Under the pieces are notes generated by a model, which was given only the letters and a program-made list of their open reading frames with translations, was not told the origin of the DNA and ran no database searches. Below are positions 57,436 to 64,000 of a DNA stretch of 64,000 bases, one piece after another. The stretch comes from Croceicoccus bisphenolivorans. Its GTDB lineage: Bacteria > Pseudomonadota > Alphaproteobacteria > Sphingomonadales > Sphingomonadaceae. The first letter of the stretch is position 1, and each line of letters opens with the position of its first letter. The translations under genes and the position numbers were made by a program. The stretch covers positions 62,001 through 126,000 of the forward strand of contig NZ_LRSE01000007.1 of the NCBI RefSeq assembly GCF_001634625.1. Reading direction: 5' to 3'.

Positions 57436-57672
57436 CTAAGCGGTGCGCCAGATGCGGAAGCCATCCGGCGTCTTGCGTTGCGAAAAGCGTTTACCAGCGC
57501 CGCACTTCGTCATGTAGAACCGCGAGAATGCCGATGACAGCCGGTTTTTGTTTGTCGCTTCAGTTGGAATGACGAAGCTGTCTCCAACTTCCATCTGCCG
57601 CAGTGCATTAGCAACCCCGGTCCTCACATTTCCCTTTTCGGGAAGCGGCACGCCCTTTTCGATCTCAAACAT
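57436..57672 (-). CDS. Small element protein, unknown
   Basis: The 78-residue product starts MFEIEKGVPLPEKG and contains NALRQMEVGDSFVIP and SAFSRFYMTKCGAGKRFSQR, ending GFRIWRTA. Similar short proteins of unknown role are common in phages and mobile elements of proteobacteria. It is the first gene of the leftward block. Confidence 0.65.
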   Translation of the reverse strand: MFEIEKGVPLPEKGNVRTGVANALRQMEVGDSFVIPTEATNKNRLSSAFSRFYMTKCGAGKRFSQRKTPDGFRIWRTA

Positions 57673-58276
57673 TCGGTATTTCCCTTAGTTACCGTAAACA
57701 TAGGGCCTCCTAAGTGTTGTTAGATGCAGTCAATTAACGGCCACTCGGTTACAAAGCCCACGGGGCGAATTTCCGAGGGATGTGCATTTTGGAGATTTTT
57801 GCGAGCGGTAGGTTTAGGTGAATTAGTTGTGTGTGGGTGCATGCGCTGATTGGTTGGGTACACAAGGTAAGCACACACCCAGCTTAAATTATTGAATTTA
57901 AAACATTTGTGTAGGAGGTGGGTGTACAACCACCTTTTAAAAGACTTTTAGAGATTGAAAGGCCCCATAGGGAAAGCGGGGTAATTATAGGAAAGTCGCT
58001 CCACCCCTTACACCCGCCCACCCTAAAATGGCGATATTTCCGCTTATTTTCAGTACTTTGGTATTTTGTGGACCCTTGCGCGGGACTTACACCCCAGTTT
58101 CCGCAACTCCCGCTCAGCACCACCCGCCTCCCGTCTGGCGTGCGCCGTGCCCGGCTTATCAAACTAGCGATGCGTTAAAACGCTGCGCGATGGGCGGAAA
58201 TTCGCCCCGTGGGCTTTGTAACCGTATGTGTTGGATAGGTGCACCATGTGCAGGGCATAAGTGGGATTTTCAGCCA
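57673..58276. promoter_or_regulatory. Divergent control region of the 8-kb element
   Basis: This 604-bp gap separates the leftward and rightward blocks. It is the most AT-rich part of the element and holds several short repeats, including the 20-bp operator-like palindrome described at 57916. Open frames here lack ribosome binding sites and family resemblance. It is the likely location of divergent promoters. Confidence 0.5.
57916..57935. promoter_or_regulatory. 20-bp operator-like palindrome
   Basis: AGGTGGGTGTACAACCACCT is symmetric at 18 of 20 positions. It lies near the middle of the divergent control region. A repressor encoded by the element may bind it. Confidence 0.45.
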
Positions 58277-60322
58277 ATGGCTAACCAGCGTTTAAACGCA
58301 ATCATTACGATTGGCGGCACTGTAACCGGCGGGCTGAAAAGCGCGCTGGGCAGTACGCAAACGAAGTTGCGAGCCATCGGCGGCACAATCCGCGATCTTG
58401 AGCGCGAGCAAAAGGGCTTGGGCCGGGCAATCCGCGACGCGGACGGAATGCCGATTTATCATTTGCAGCGCCGTTACGACGCCTTGACGGGCAGGATTGA
58501 GCGCGCCCGCCGCGAACAGGAAAAGTTCAAGCGGGCGATGGAAACCCGCAACGCCGGGCGTGGCATGATGGGCGAGGCGCTGGGCACCATTGCCACGGTC
58601 GGCGCGGTTGCGGCGACGGCGGGGCTGCCCATTGTCCACGCTGCCAGCTTTGAAAAAGCCATGCTTGGCGTCGCCAAACAGGTTGACGGCGCGCGGGATA
58701 GTTCCGGCAAGCTGACCCAAGTTTATCACGACATGCGCCGTGAAATTCAATTGCTGGGCCGCGAAGTTCCGATTTCCACGAACGAACTTGCGGGCATGGT
58801 CGAGCAGGGCGCGCGCATGGGCATTGCGCGCGACGGGCTGATTGATTTCACGCGCACAACGGCGAAGATGGCGACCGCGTTGGACCTGCCGCGCGAGGAA
58901 CTTGCCGACAACATGGGCAAGATTGCGAACCTGTACGGCGTGCCCGTGCCGGAAATCGAAAAGCTGGGCGACGCAATCAACTATCTGGACGACAACGCGC
59001 TTTCCAAGGGTGGCGATATTGTCGATTTCCTGCGCCGCACGGGCGGCGCTGCCGGGCTGGTCAAGGTTTCGGCAACCGAAATGGCGGCGCTGGGTTCAAC
59101 GCTGCTATCGCTGGGCGAGCGCAGCGAAACCGCGTCCACGGCGTCAAACGCATTCATTCAAAAGCTGGCGGCTGCCGACAAGGGCACGAAGAAATTTCGC
59201 GGCGCGCTGGATGAAATCGGGCTGTCCGCCGCTGCCGTGCAAAAGGGGATGCAGACGGACACGCAAGGCACGATCCTGCAAGTTATCGAAGCCGTGCGGA
59301 AACTGCCCAAGGAAAAGCAACTTGGCGTGCTGGTTGATCTGGTGGGCCTTGAGCATTCCGACAGCATTTCAAAGCTGGTTTCCGGCGTGGACGAATACCG
59401 CAAGCAAATTGACCTTGTGAACAGCGACAAGGCAGGCGGCAGCATGGGCCGCGAGTTCGCCGCGCAGCTTGAAACCACGTCGGCGCAATTCGAAATCCTG
59501 AAAAATCGCGCTTATGAAACGTCCGTCAATATCGGCGCGGTTTTGCTACCCACCGTCAACAAGGCAATGACAGTGATAGGCGGGATCGCCAGCGCAACGG
59601 CGGACTGGTCGCGCGAGCACCCCGTCCTTGCCAAGAACATCATGGCTGTCACCGGCGCAGTGGTCGGTGGCGTCGTGGCCCTCAATTCGCTCAAGTTTGC
59701 ATTTGGAGCCGCGCAAGCTGCTGGCGCAACGCTTAAGCTGATGATGGCCACAAACCCGATTGGCCTTGCCGCCATTGCCATCGGCGCGGCGGCGTTGCTG
59801 ATCTATCAGAATTGGGACGCAATCAGCGCGTTTTTCAGCAACCTTTGGGCTGGGATCAAAACCACGGCGGGCGAGGCGTGGACGTTCCTAAAGGACTTGT
59901 TTTTCAAGTTTCACCCGCTGGGCATCGTCATTACCAATTGGGAGCCGCTGACAAAGTATTTCGGCAACCTTTGGGGCGGGCTGAAATCGAGCGCCGCCGG
60001 GTTCATTGATTGGATCATGGATAAGCTGGCTGTCGTGGGCGATCTGGCGCGGGGCGTGCGCGGTTTCTTCGGCGGCGGCGACGACGCCAAGCCCGCCAAG
60101 GCTGGCGCGGGGCTTCCCGCACGCCGCACGCCGCCACCTGTGCCCGCAAGCGCATGGACGCGCGCCGGGGCTGGCAACGCGACCACGAACAACAACACTT
60201 TCCATATCAAGCAACAGCCGGGGCAGGACGGCAAGGCGTTGGCGCGGGAAGTGATGAAGGAAATGGACGCCCGCGACCGCAAGCGCCGGGGCGGGGCACT
60301 TTATGACAAGGCAGCCGGGTAA
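58277..60322 (+). CDS. Phage tail tape measure protein
   Basis: The 681-residue protein has the TP901-type tape-measure layout. A coiled N-terminus (GSTQTKLRAIGGTIRDLERE) is followed by the conserved domain with SFEKAMLGVAKQVDGARD, ISTNELAGMVEQGARMGI and TTAKMATALDL. A central hydrophobic region (VTGAVVGGVVALNSL, NPIGLAAIAIGAAALLIYQN) and a Trp-rich end follow. It sets tail length in siphophages. ATG 58277 follows the homologous start; upstream codons are not coding. It is the only tail gene visible. Confidence 0.85.
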   Translation: MANQRLNAIITIGGTVTGGLKSALGSTQTKLRAIGGTIRDLEREQKGLGRAIRDADGMPIYHLQRRYDALTGRIERARREQEKFKRAMETRNAGRGMMGEALGTIATVGAVAATAGLPIVHAASFEKAMLGVAKQVDGARDSSGKLTQVYHDMRREIQLLGREVPISTNELAGMVEQGARMGIARDGLIDFTRTTAKMATALDLPREELADNMGKIANLYGVPVPEIEKLGDAINYLDDNALSKGGDIVDFLRRTGGAAGLVKVSATEMAALGSTLLSLGERSETASTASNAFIQKLAAADKGTKKFRGALDEIGLSAAAVQKGMQTDTQGTILQVIEAVRKLPKEKQLGVLVDLVGLEHSDSISKLVSGVDEYRKQIDLVNSDKAGGSMGREFAAQLETTSAQFEILKNRAYETSVNIGAVLLPTVNKAMTVIGGIASATADWSREHPVLAKNIMAVTGAVVGGVVALNSLKFAFGAAQAAGATLKLMMATNPIGLAAIAIGAAALLIYQNWDAISAFFSNLWAGIKTTAGEAWTFLKDLFFKFHPLGIVITNWEPLTKYFGNLWGGLKSSAAGFIDWIMDKLAVVGDLARGVRGFFGGGDDAKPAKAGAGLPARRTPPPVPASAWTRAGAGNATTNNNTFHIKQQPGQDGKALAREVMKEMDARDRKRRGGALYDKAAG

Positions 60323-60401
60323 ATGGTCGCCCGCCCGCTGCCCCTTGCTGATCGTAGGCCAAAGGAAGGCGATATTAACTCATTAGAGCTAATCAAGCGC
60401 C

Positions 60402-60923
60402 ATGCGCTTCAAGAAGCCCTTTAAGGCCGTCCCGATCAATCCCGACCCGGCTTATCTTGAAAGGCGGCAAAGGCGACAGGCCCCAATCCCTGTCGGTCAA
60501 AAGCCAACAAGCCCGCCAAAAGTGAAGCCGATTCCGAGCGCCGCCCCCGCCCAACAAACTAGCCCTGTCACCGCTCGCAACACCAAGCAGATACAGCCAA
60601 GCCGCAAACCCAGTCGAATTACCCCACGCCGCCGCTTGGGCAACGACACAAAGAAAATCGTAATTCTGGCGGCACTCTTTGGCTCAGTCGCCGGGGTTGG
60701 CAGCGTGGCGCTTGAACCGGGCAGCCGCGCTAAGTTCCATGCACTCGCAGTTGAATGGCACCTCGTTAGAGCGCGCGAACCTCAAGCCGGTGATTACTGG
60801 TCTGAATGCAGCGAGGCAAAGGCAGCGGGCACCTATCCAATTGGGGCGACAGAGCCGGGCTATAGGTCTGAACTGGATCGCGATGGCGACGGTATAGCAT
60901 GCGAACGCTACCAGGGAACCTGA
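60402..60923 (+). CDS. Membrane-anchored protein with Excalibur calcium-binding domain
   Basis: The 173-residue product has a basic Pro-rich N-terminal 80 residues, one membrane helix (KIVILAALFGSVAGVGSVAL) and a C-terminal Excalibur motif: YWSECSEAKAAGTYPIG and ELDRDGDGIACE, with the calcium-binding Asp-rich loop and two Cys. Excalibur domains occur in surface or nuclease-related proteins. Its role in the element is unknown. It converges with the integrase gene, 9 bp apart. Confidence 0.7.
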   Translation: MRFKKPFKAVPINPDPAYLERRQRRQAPIPVGQKPTSPPKVKPIPSAAPAQQTSPVTARNTKQIQPSRKPSRITPRRRLGNDTKKIVILAALFGSVAGVGSVALEPGSRAKFHALAVEWHLVRAREPQAGDYWSECSEAKAAGTYPIGATEPGYRSELDRDGDGIACERYQGT

Positions 60924-60932
60924 TCCAGTGCG

Positions 60933-62282
60933 CTAACTCAACGCAGGCACCAACGGCACGACAGCAGCCGCCGCCAGATCGTCCAGCCCGTCCGCAATCC
61001 AGCGCCCATAGTGCCTTTCGATCATGGCAATGGACGTGTCATGCAACGCCGCGACCAGCCGCAACGGCAACCCGGCCCGGATGCCGCGCACGATGCTGGA
61101 ATGACGCAAAGCATAGGGCACAACGTCGGCGTCCAGCCCGACCGCTTCCCGAATGTCGGCCCACGGGCGCACAAGCTCGCTTGGCGTCGCCCATGCCATG
61201 CGCCCGGCGGCAACCCAGCGGATCGAACCGGCGGCTTGTTCCATGCGCTGCCGCGTCAACAGCGGTTCGCCCTTCCCGCGCCCCTTGATCGCGGGGGCGA
61301 GCGCCGCCAGCACGTCCGCCCCGATAGGCACGGGCGTTGCGTCCGGCTTGCGCCCCTTCCCCTTGCGGCTTGGCGGCACCATCAACCGCGAACGATCAAC
61401 CTGCAAGTCGCGGACGGTCAACCGGGCAACCTGCGAAAAGCGCGCGCCGGTCGCCGCAAGCACTATGACCATTCGGAAAAAGTCGCCGCCCATGCCCCGC
61501 GCGTCGTCCACGTCACGCGCCGCCGCGATGATCGCGCCAACGGTGGCGTCCGGCAAAATCTGGTTGTCGCGCGCCACGGCTTCGCCATCGTCAACGCTCG
61601 CGCTGCCGCCGCCGGTCGCCACGCTCAAACCGACCTTGACGACGCCGGGCAGCGTTGCGGGCAGGCGCGCCCGGTTTTCCAGATATGCCGCGTTGAGCGC
61701 CGCCTTTAGATCGTTGATCGCCCGTTGCCGCGTCGCGCCCTTCAAACTGTCTGGCAATCCCTGCCGCCACGCGATTAGGTGCGCTTCCTCTAGTTCGTGC
61801 AACATGACCGCCGCCAGCGGCGAAGGTTCAACCGCTGCCCGCTGTCCGCGCGCTTCGCGGCCCGTCACATATCGTTCCATTTTGTGCGTCGCGTCCGAAC
61901 GAACTGGACGGCCCTTGCGGGCGCTGTCGCGGGCATCGCGCCCGGCGCAGTACGCGGCAACCGCCGTCGCCACGGCGCGCGGCGCGCCATCTGCCGTTGC
62001 GCGTTCCTCGATCCGGGCCGCTTCCACGCGCTCGCGCGCCGCCCGGATGGCTGCGTTATAATCTAGCGTGCCTTCGCTTATCGCGTCGTCGGCGGTGCCT
62101 AGCTGGTCGCGGTGATAGCCGCCGCCCGAAACCCGCCAACGCACCAACCAAACGCCGCCCCGCTTGCCCTTCCGATAACCTAGATGCGTGTCCGCATCTA
62201 TGCCGCGCCAGTGCAAGCCCTCGCCCAGCTTCGCGCGCGCGTTGCGGGTCGTTAGGGGCGCTTCCGTCAATGTCCGTGCCAA
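60933..62282 (-). CDS. Tyrosine-type integrase of the tRNA-Glu element
   Basis: The 449-residue protein has an N-terminal arm-binding part, a core-binding domain, and a catalytic domain with Arg in ATGARFSQVARLTV, PYALRHSSIVRGI, and HDTSIAMIERHYGRW with the nucleophile Tyr. Box II has Tyr in place of the usual His before Arg, a variant seen in many phage integrases. TTG 62282, six bases after AGGAAA, is preferred as start. It reads inward from attR. Confidence 0.85.
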   Translation of the reverse strand: MARTLTEAPLTTRNARAKLGEGLHWRGIDADTHLGYRKGKRGGVWLVRWRVSGGGYHRDQLGTADDAISEGTLDYNAAIRAARERVEAARIEERATADGAPRAVATAVAAYCAGRDARDSARKGRPVRSDATHKMERYVTGREARGQRAAVEPSPLAAVMLHELEEAHLIAWRQGLPDSLKGATRQRAINDLKAALNAAYLENRARLPATLPGVVKVGLSVATGGGSASVDDGEAVARDNQILPDATVGAIIAAARDVDDARGMGGDFFRMVIVLAATGARFSQVARLTVRDLQVDRSRLMVPPSRKGKGRKPDATPVPIGADVLAALAPAIKGRGKGEPLLTRQRMEQAAGSIRWVAAGRMAWATPSELVRPWADIREAVGLDADVVPYALRHSSIVRGIRAGLPLRLVAALHDTSIAMIERHYGRWIADGLDDLAAAAVVPLVPALS

Positions 62283-62301
62283 GTGCCGTTTCCTGAAACC
62301 G

Positions 62302-62396
62302 TGAAATAAGCGTGAAATATACCCCCGTTTACGCTGGTTTACGGCAGGACGCAAAAACGGCAGATTTCGGCCATTTACGCTTTACGCTGGTTTACG
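62302..62396. repeat. Right arm-type repeats next to attR
   Basis: TGAAATAAGCGTGAAATAT at 62302-62320 matches the left-end motif. GTTTACGCTGGTTTACGG lies at 62327-62344, and TTTACGCTGGTTTACG at 62381-62396 is preceded by a further ATTTACGC. They sit between the integrase start and attR. Confidence 0.62.
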
Positions 62397-62425
62397 TCGG
62401 CTTGCGCAAAAGGGCGATTTTTAGC

Positions 62426-62473
62426 GCCCTCTCACGGCTGAAACACGGGTTCGATTCCCGTAGGGGTCACCAA
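62426..62473 (+). repeat. attR, 48-bp copy of the tRNA-Glu(CUC) 3' part
   Basis: It is identical over 48 bases to 54483-54530, including the CTC anticodon, but no 5' tRNA half precedes it. phoR-type chromosomal sequence resumes after it. Confidence 0.95.
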
Positions 62474-62600
62474 CCTCCCGATATGACAGGCACATGACTC
62501 TGGCGCACGGCGTTGATGCGTCTTATGCGATTGCCGTGGAGTGCCTTTTCGTGATTCCCTGCCCGATCCGTCCCGCGCAATCGCGACAGGGGAACCCGTG

Positions 62601-63803
62601 ATGCAACGCTCCTTGCCATGGGGTGGATTGCTGCTGGGCCTCGCCGGCTCGCTGACGCTGCTTTTCGTCACCTGGGACTTCTGGCTCTCGCTTGCCATAT
62701 TCGTGGTCTGGATCGGCTCGCTCCTGCTTTCGCGCCCCGCGCCCGAAATGGCTCCGGTGCGCGGCGATGGCATGACGATCACGCAGGATCGCATCCGCGA
62801 ACTGATCGAACCACTCAGCCTGTCCTGCCTCGTCATGGAAAACCGCCGCATCACCGTTGCGAACAAGGCAGCGCGCGACGTGCTGGGCAACCATGTCGTG
62901 GGGCAGGATGCCCGCGTCGCCCTGCGCCACCCCGAAGCGGTTCGCCTGCTGGACAGGAACGAGGGCGGAGAGGCCGTAATCAAGGGACTGACCGGTCCGC
63001 GCAGTGTCTGGGCGATGGCGCTACGCCCCGTCGACAGTTCGAAGACGCTGATCGAACTGGTCAATCGCACCGCAGAGGCCGACATCAGCCGTGCGCATAC
63101 CGATTTCGTTGCCAACGCCAGCCACGAACTGCGCACTCCCCTCGCCTCTATCATCGGTTACGTCGAAACGCTGATCGATGCCGATGTCGAGGAGCAGGTC
63201 CGCCCGATGAAGCAGGAAACGCGGCTGCGGTTCCTCGAAACGATCGCGCGCGAAGGGAAACGACTGCAGGCGCTGGTAGAGGATCTGATGAGCCTTTCGC
63301 GGATCGAGGCGGAAAAGCACGACCTGCCTGCCCTCGTCCTTGATCTCGGCACCAGTCTGGAGACTGTGATTTCCGGCATGCAGTCGCTTCACGGCAAGGA
63401 CCGGATCGTGCTCGAACGCGCACAGATCCCGATGCCGGTGCGCGGTGACGAACAACAGTTGCACCAGCTGGCCCGCAACCTGATCGAGAATGCCCTGAAG
63501 TACGGCGCGCCCGACGAACCCGTGCGCGTGGCGATCCAGCGGAGCAACGGCCAGTTCGAATTCAGCGTCAGCGACAGCGGCGAAGGCATCGCGCCGGAAC
63601 ACCTGCCCCACCTCACCCGACGCTTCTATCGCACCGATCCGGGACGCAGCCGCGCGGTCGGCGGCACCGGCCTTGGCCTGGCCATCGTCAAGCATATCGT
63701 GGAGCGACATCGAGGTCGTCTGGAGATCGACAGCAAGCAGGGCATCGGCACGAAAGTCACGATTCGCCTGCCACGTCATGTCGAGGATTCGGTCCCGGCC
63801 TGA
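62601..63803 (+). CDS. phoR: Phosphate regulon sensor histidine kinase PhoR
   Basis: The 400-residue protein has two N-terminal membrane helices (GGLLLGLAGSLTLLFV, LSLAIFVVWIGSLLL), a PAS-like region, and a kinase core. The H-box is FVANASHELRTPLASI; N-box NLIENALKYG; G1 DSGEGI; G2 GGTGLGLAIVKHI. There is almost no periplasmic loop, as in PhoR, which senses through the Pst transporter. The ATG at 62601 follows GGGGAA. Position before a Pho-box-like site supports the assignment. Confidence 0.88.
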   Translation: MQRSLPWGGLLLGLAGSLTLLFVTWDFWLSLAIFVVWIGSLLLSRPAPEMAPVRGDGMTITQDRIRELIEPLSLSCLVMENRRITVANKAARDVLGNHVVGQDARVALRHPEAVRLLDRNEGGEAVIKGLTGPRSVWAMALRPVDSSKTLIELVNRTAEADISRAHTDFVANASHELRTPLASIIGYVETLIDADVEEQVRPMKQETRLRFLETIAREGKRLQALVEDLMSLSRIEAEKHDLPALVLDLGTSLETVISGMQSLHGKDRIVLERAQIPMPVRGDEQQLHQLARNLIENALKYGAPDEPVRVAIQRSNGQFEFSVSDSGEGIAPEHLPHLTRRFYRTDPGRSRAVGGTGLGLAIVKHIVERHRGRLEIDSKQGIGTKVTIRLPRHVEDSVPA

Positions 63804-63881
63804 ACCGGACAGTCCGTCCGCTCATAGTTTTTGTCGCCCGAAAACACGGCCTTCCGTGCTTAGGCTGCCGATTCCGCACGT

Positions 63882-63900
63882 CTGTAACAAAAACGTCATC
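63882..63900 (+). promoter_or_regulatory. Pho-box-like site
   Basis: CTGTAACAAAAACGTCATC resembles two Pho half-sites (CTGTAAC and CGTCAT) separated by an A-rich spacer, as bound by PhoB. It lies 59 bp before the next ATG. Confidence 0.45.
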
Positions 63901-63958
63901 TCATGGTCATACTGGCGTCGCTGTTTGGACACATAATAGTAACAAAGGGCGTACCCAC

Positions 63959-64000
63959 ATGAGGATTTCACAGTTTTCAGAAATTGGGGTTTCCGCAATC
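63959..64000 (+). CDS. Start of a gene cut by the window end
   Basis: An ATG at 63959 opens at least 14 codons, starting MRISQFSEIGVSAI, with no stop before the edge. Its place after phoR and a Pho-box-like site would fit a pst or other phosphate gene, but too little is visible to name it. Confidence 0.4.
   Translation, partial: MRISQFSEIGVSAI

Larger units (their letters stand above)
54483..62473. mobile_element. 8-kb tRNA-Glu integrated phage satellite or reduced prophage
   Basis: A 48-bp perfect direct repeat bounds the element, with its integrase next to the right end. It has two transcription blocks: a leftward block (57672 down to 54648) with a small protein, a probable capsid protein, two unknowns, an RHH-like protein and a DnaA-domain-IV-like protein; and a rightward block with a tape-measure protein and an Excalibur-domain protein. 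No terminase, portal, tail-tube or lysis gene is seen. Such a partial structural set fits a satellite using a helper phage, or a decayed prophage. Confidence 0.88.

Noticed and set aside
57884-58162. 92-codon minus-strand frame in the divergent control region of the 8-kb element
   Set aside because: It covers the palindrome and AT-rich repeats, has no Shine-Dalgarno and resembles no family.
58028-58276. 83-codon N-terminal extension of the tape-measure gene
   Set aside because: Composition is unlike the rest of the protein, and the homologous start is ATG 58277.

Overview
The window is chromosomal DNA of a high-GC alphaproteobacterium, most likely a Sphingomonadales member (Novosphingobium / Sphingobium / Erythrobacter relatives). 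Pointers are the ntrY-ntrX-hfq-hflX order, an Hfq with two Sm domains in one chain, a complete protocatechuate 4,5-cleavage (lig) pathway, and many ATGA/GTGA stop-start overlaps. No species can be named from sequence alone.

Layout. 1-12.5 kb is core: the end of ntrY, ntrX, tandem-domain hfq, hflX and mazG, then a long leftward operon (dacC, tmk, holB, metG, tatD, an MBL hydrolase, a 57-residue membrane protein) and mltB. 12.6-19.1 kb is an integrative element in the 3' end of tRNA-Ser(UGA), bounded by a 14-bp direct repeat. It carries a tyrosine integrase, an unknown protein, an AlpA-like excisionase, two small proteins, a degenerate HUH-like replication protein, and a cargo pair: a radical SAM/SPASM protein facing a PhyH-type Fe(II)/2-oxoglutarate dioxygenase. 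19.2-22 kb holds small envelope proteins (PilZ, YitT and unknowns).

22-34.4 kb is an aromatic catabolism cluster. PobA makes protocatechuate from 4-hydroxybenzoate, and a Rieske oxygenase probably makes it from vanillate. LigAB opens the ring at 4,5. LigC, LigI, LigU, LigJ and LigK carry the product to pyruvate and oxaloacetate. A LysR regulator with two HTH domains sits between the two lig operons, and an AraC regulator faces pobA. 34.4-54.2 kb is core metabolism: queA, a cyclophilin, coaD, ispA, xseB, purL, a subtilase, serB, miaA, ilvB-ilvH-ilvC, a YceI protein, an I78 inhibitor lipoprotein, leuA behind a leucine-rich leader peptide, an AHH nuclease with an unknown neighbour, a flavodoxin-like protein and recJ.

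54.3-62.5 kb starts with two tRNA-Glu genes. An 8-kb element lies in the second, bounded by a 48-bp perfect repeat and flanked inside by repeated integrase arm-type motifs. It has an integrase, a probable capsid-like protein and a tail tape-measure protein, but no visible terminase, portal or lysis gene, so it looks like a phage satellite or a reduced prophage. The window ends with phoR, a possible Pho box and the first codons of another gene.

The two small tRNA-targeted elements are the main accessory regions and the best places to look for undescribed biology.
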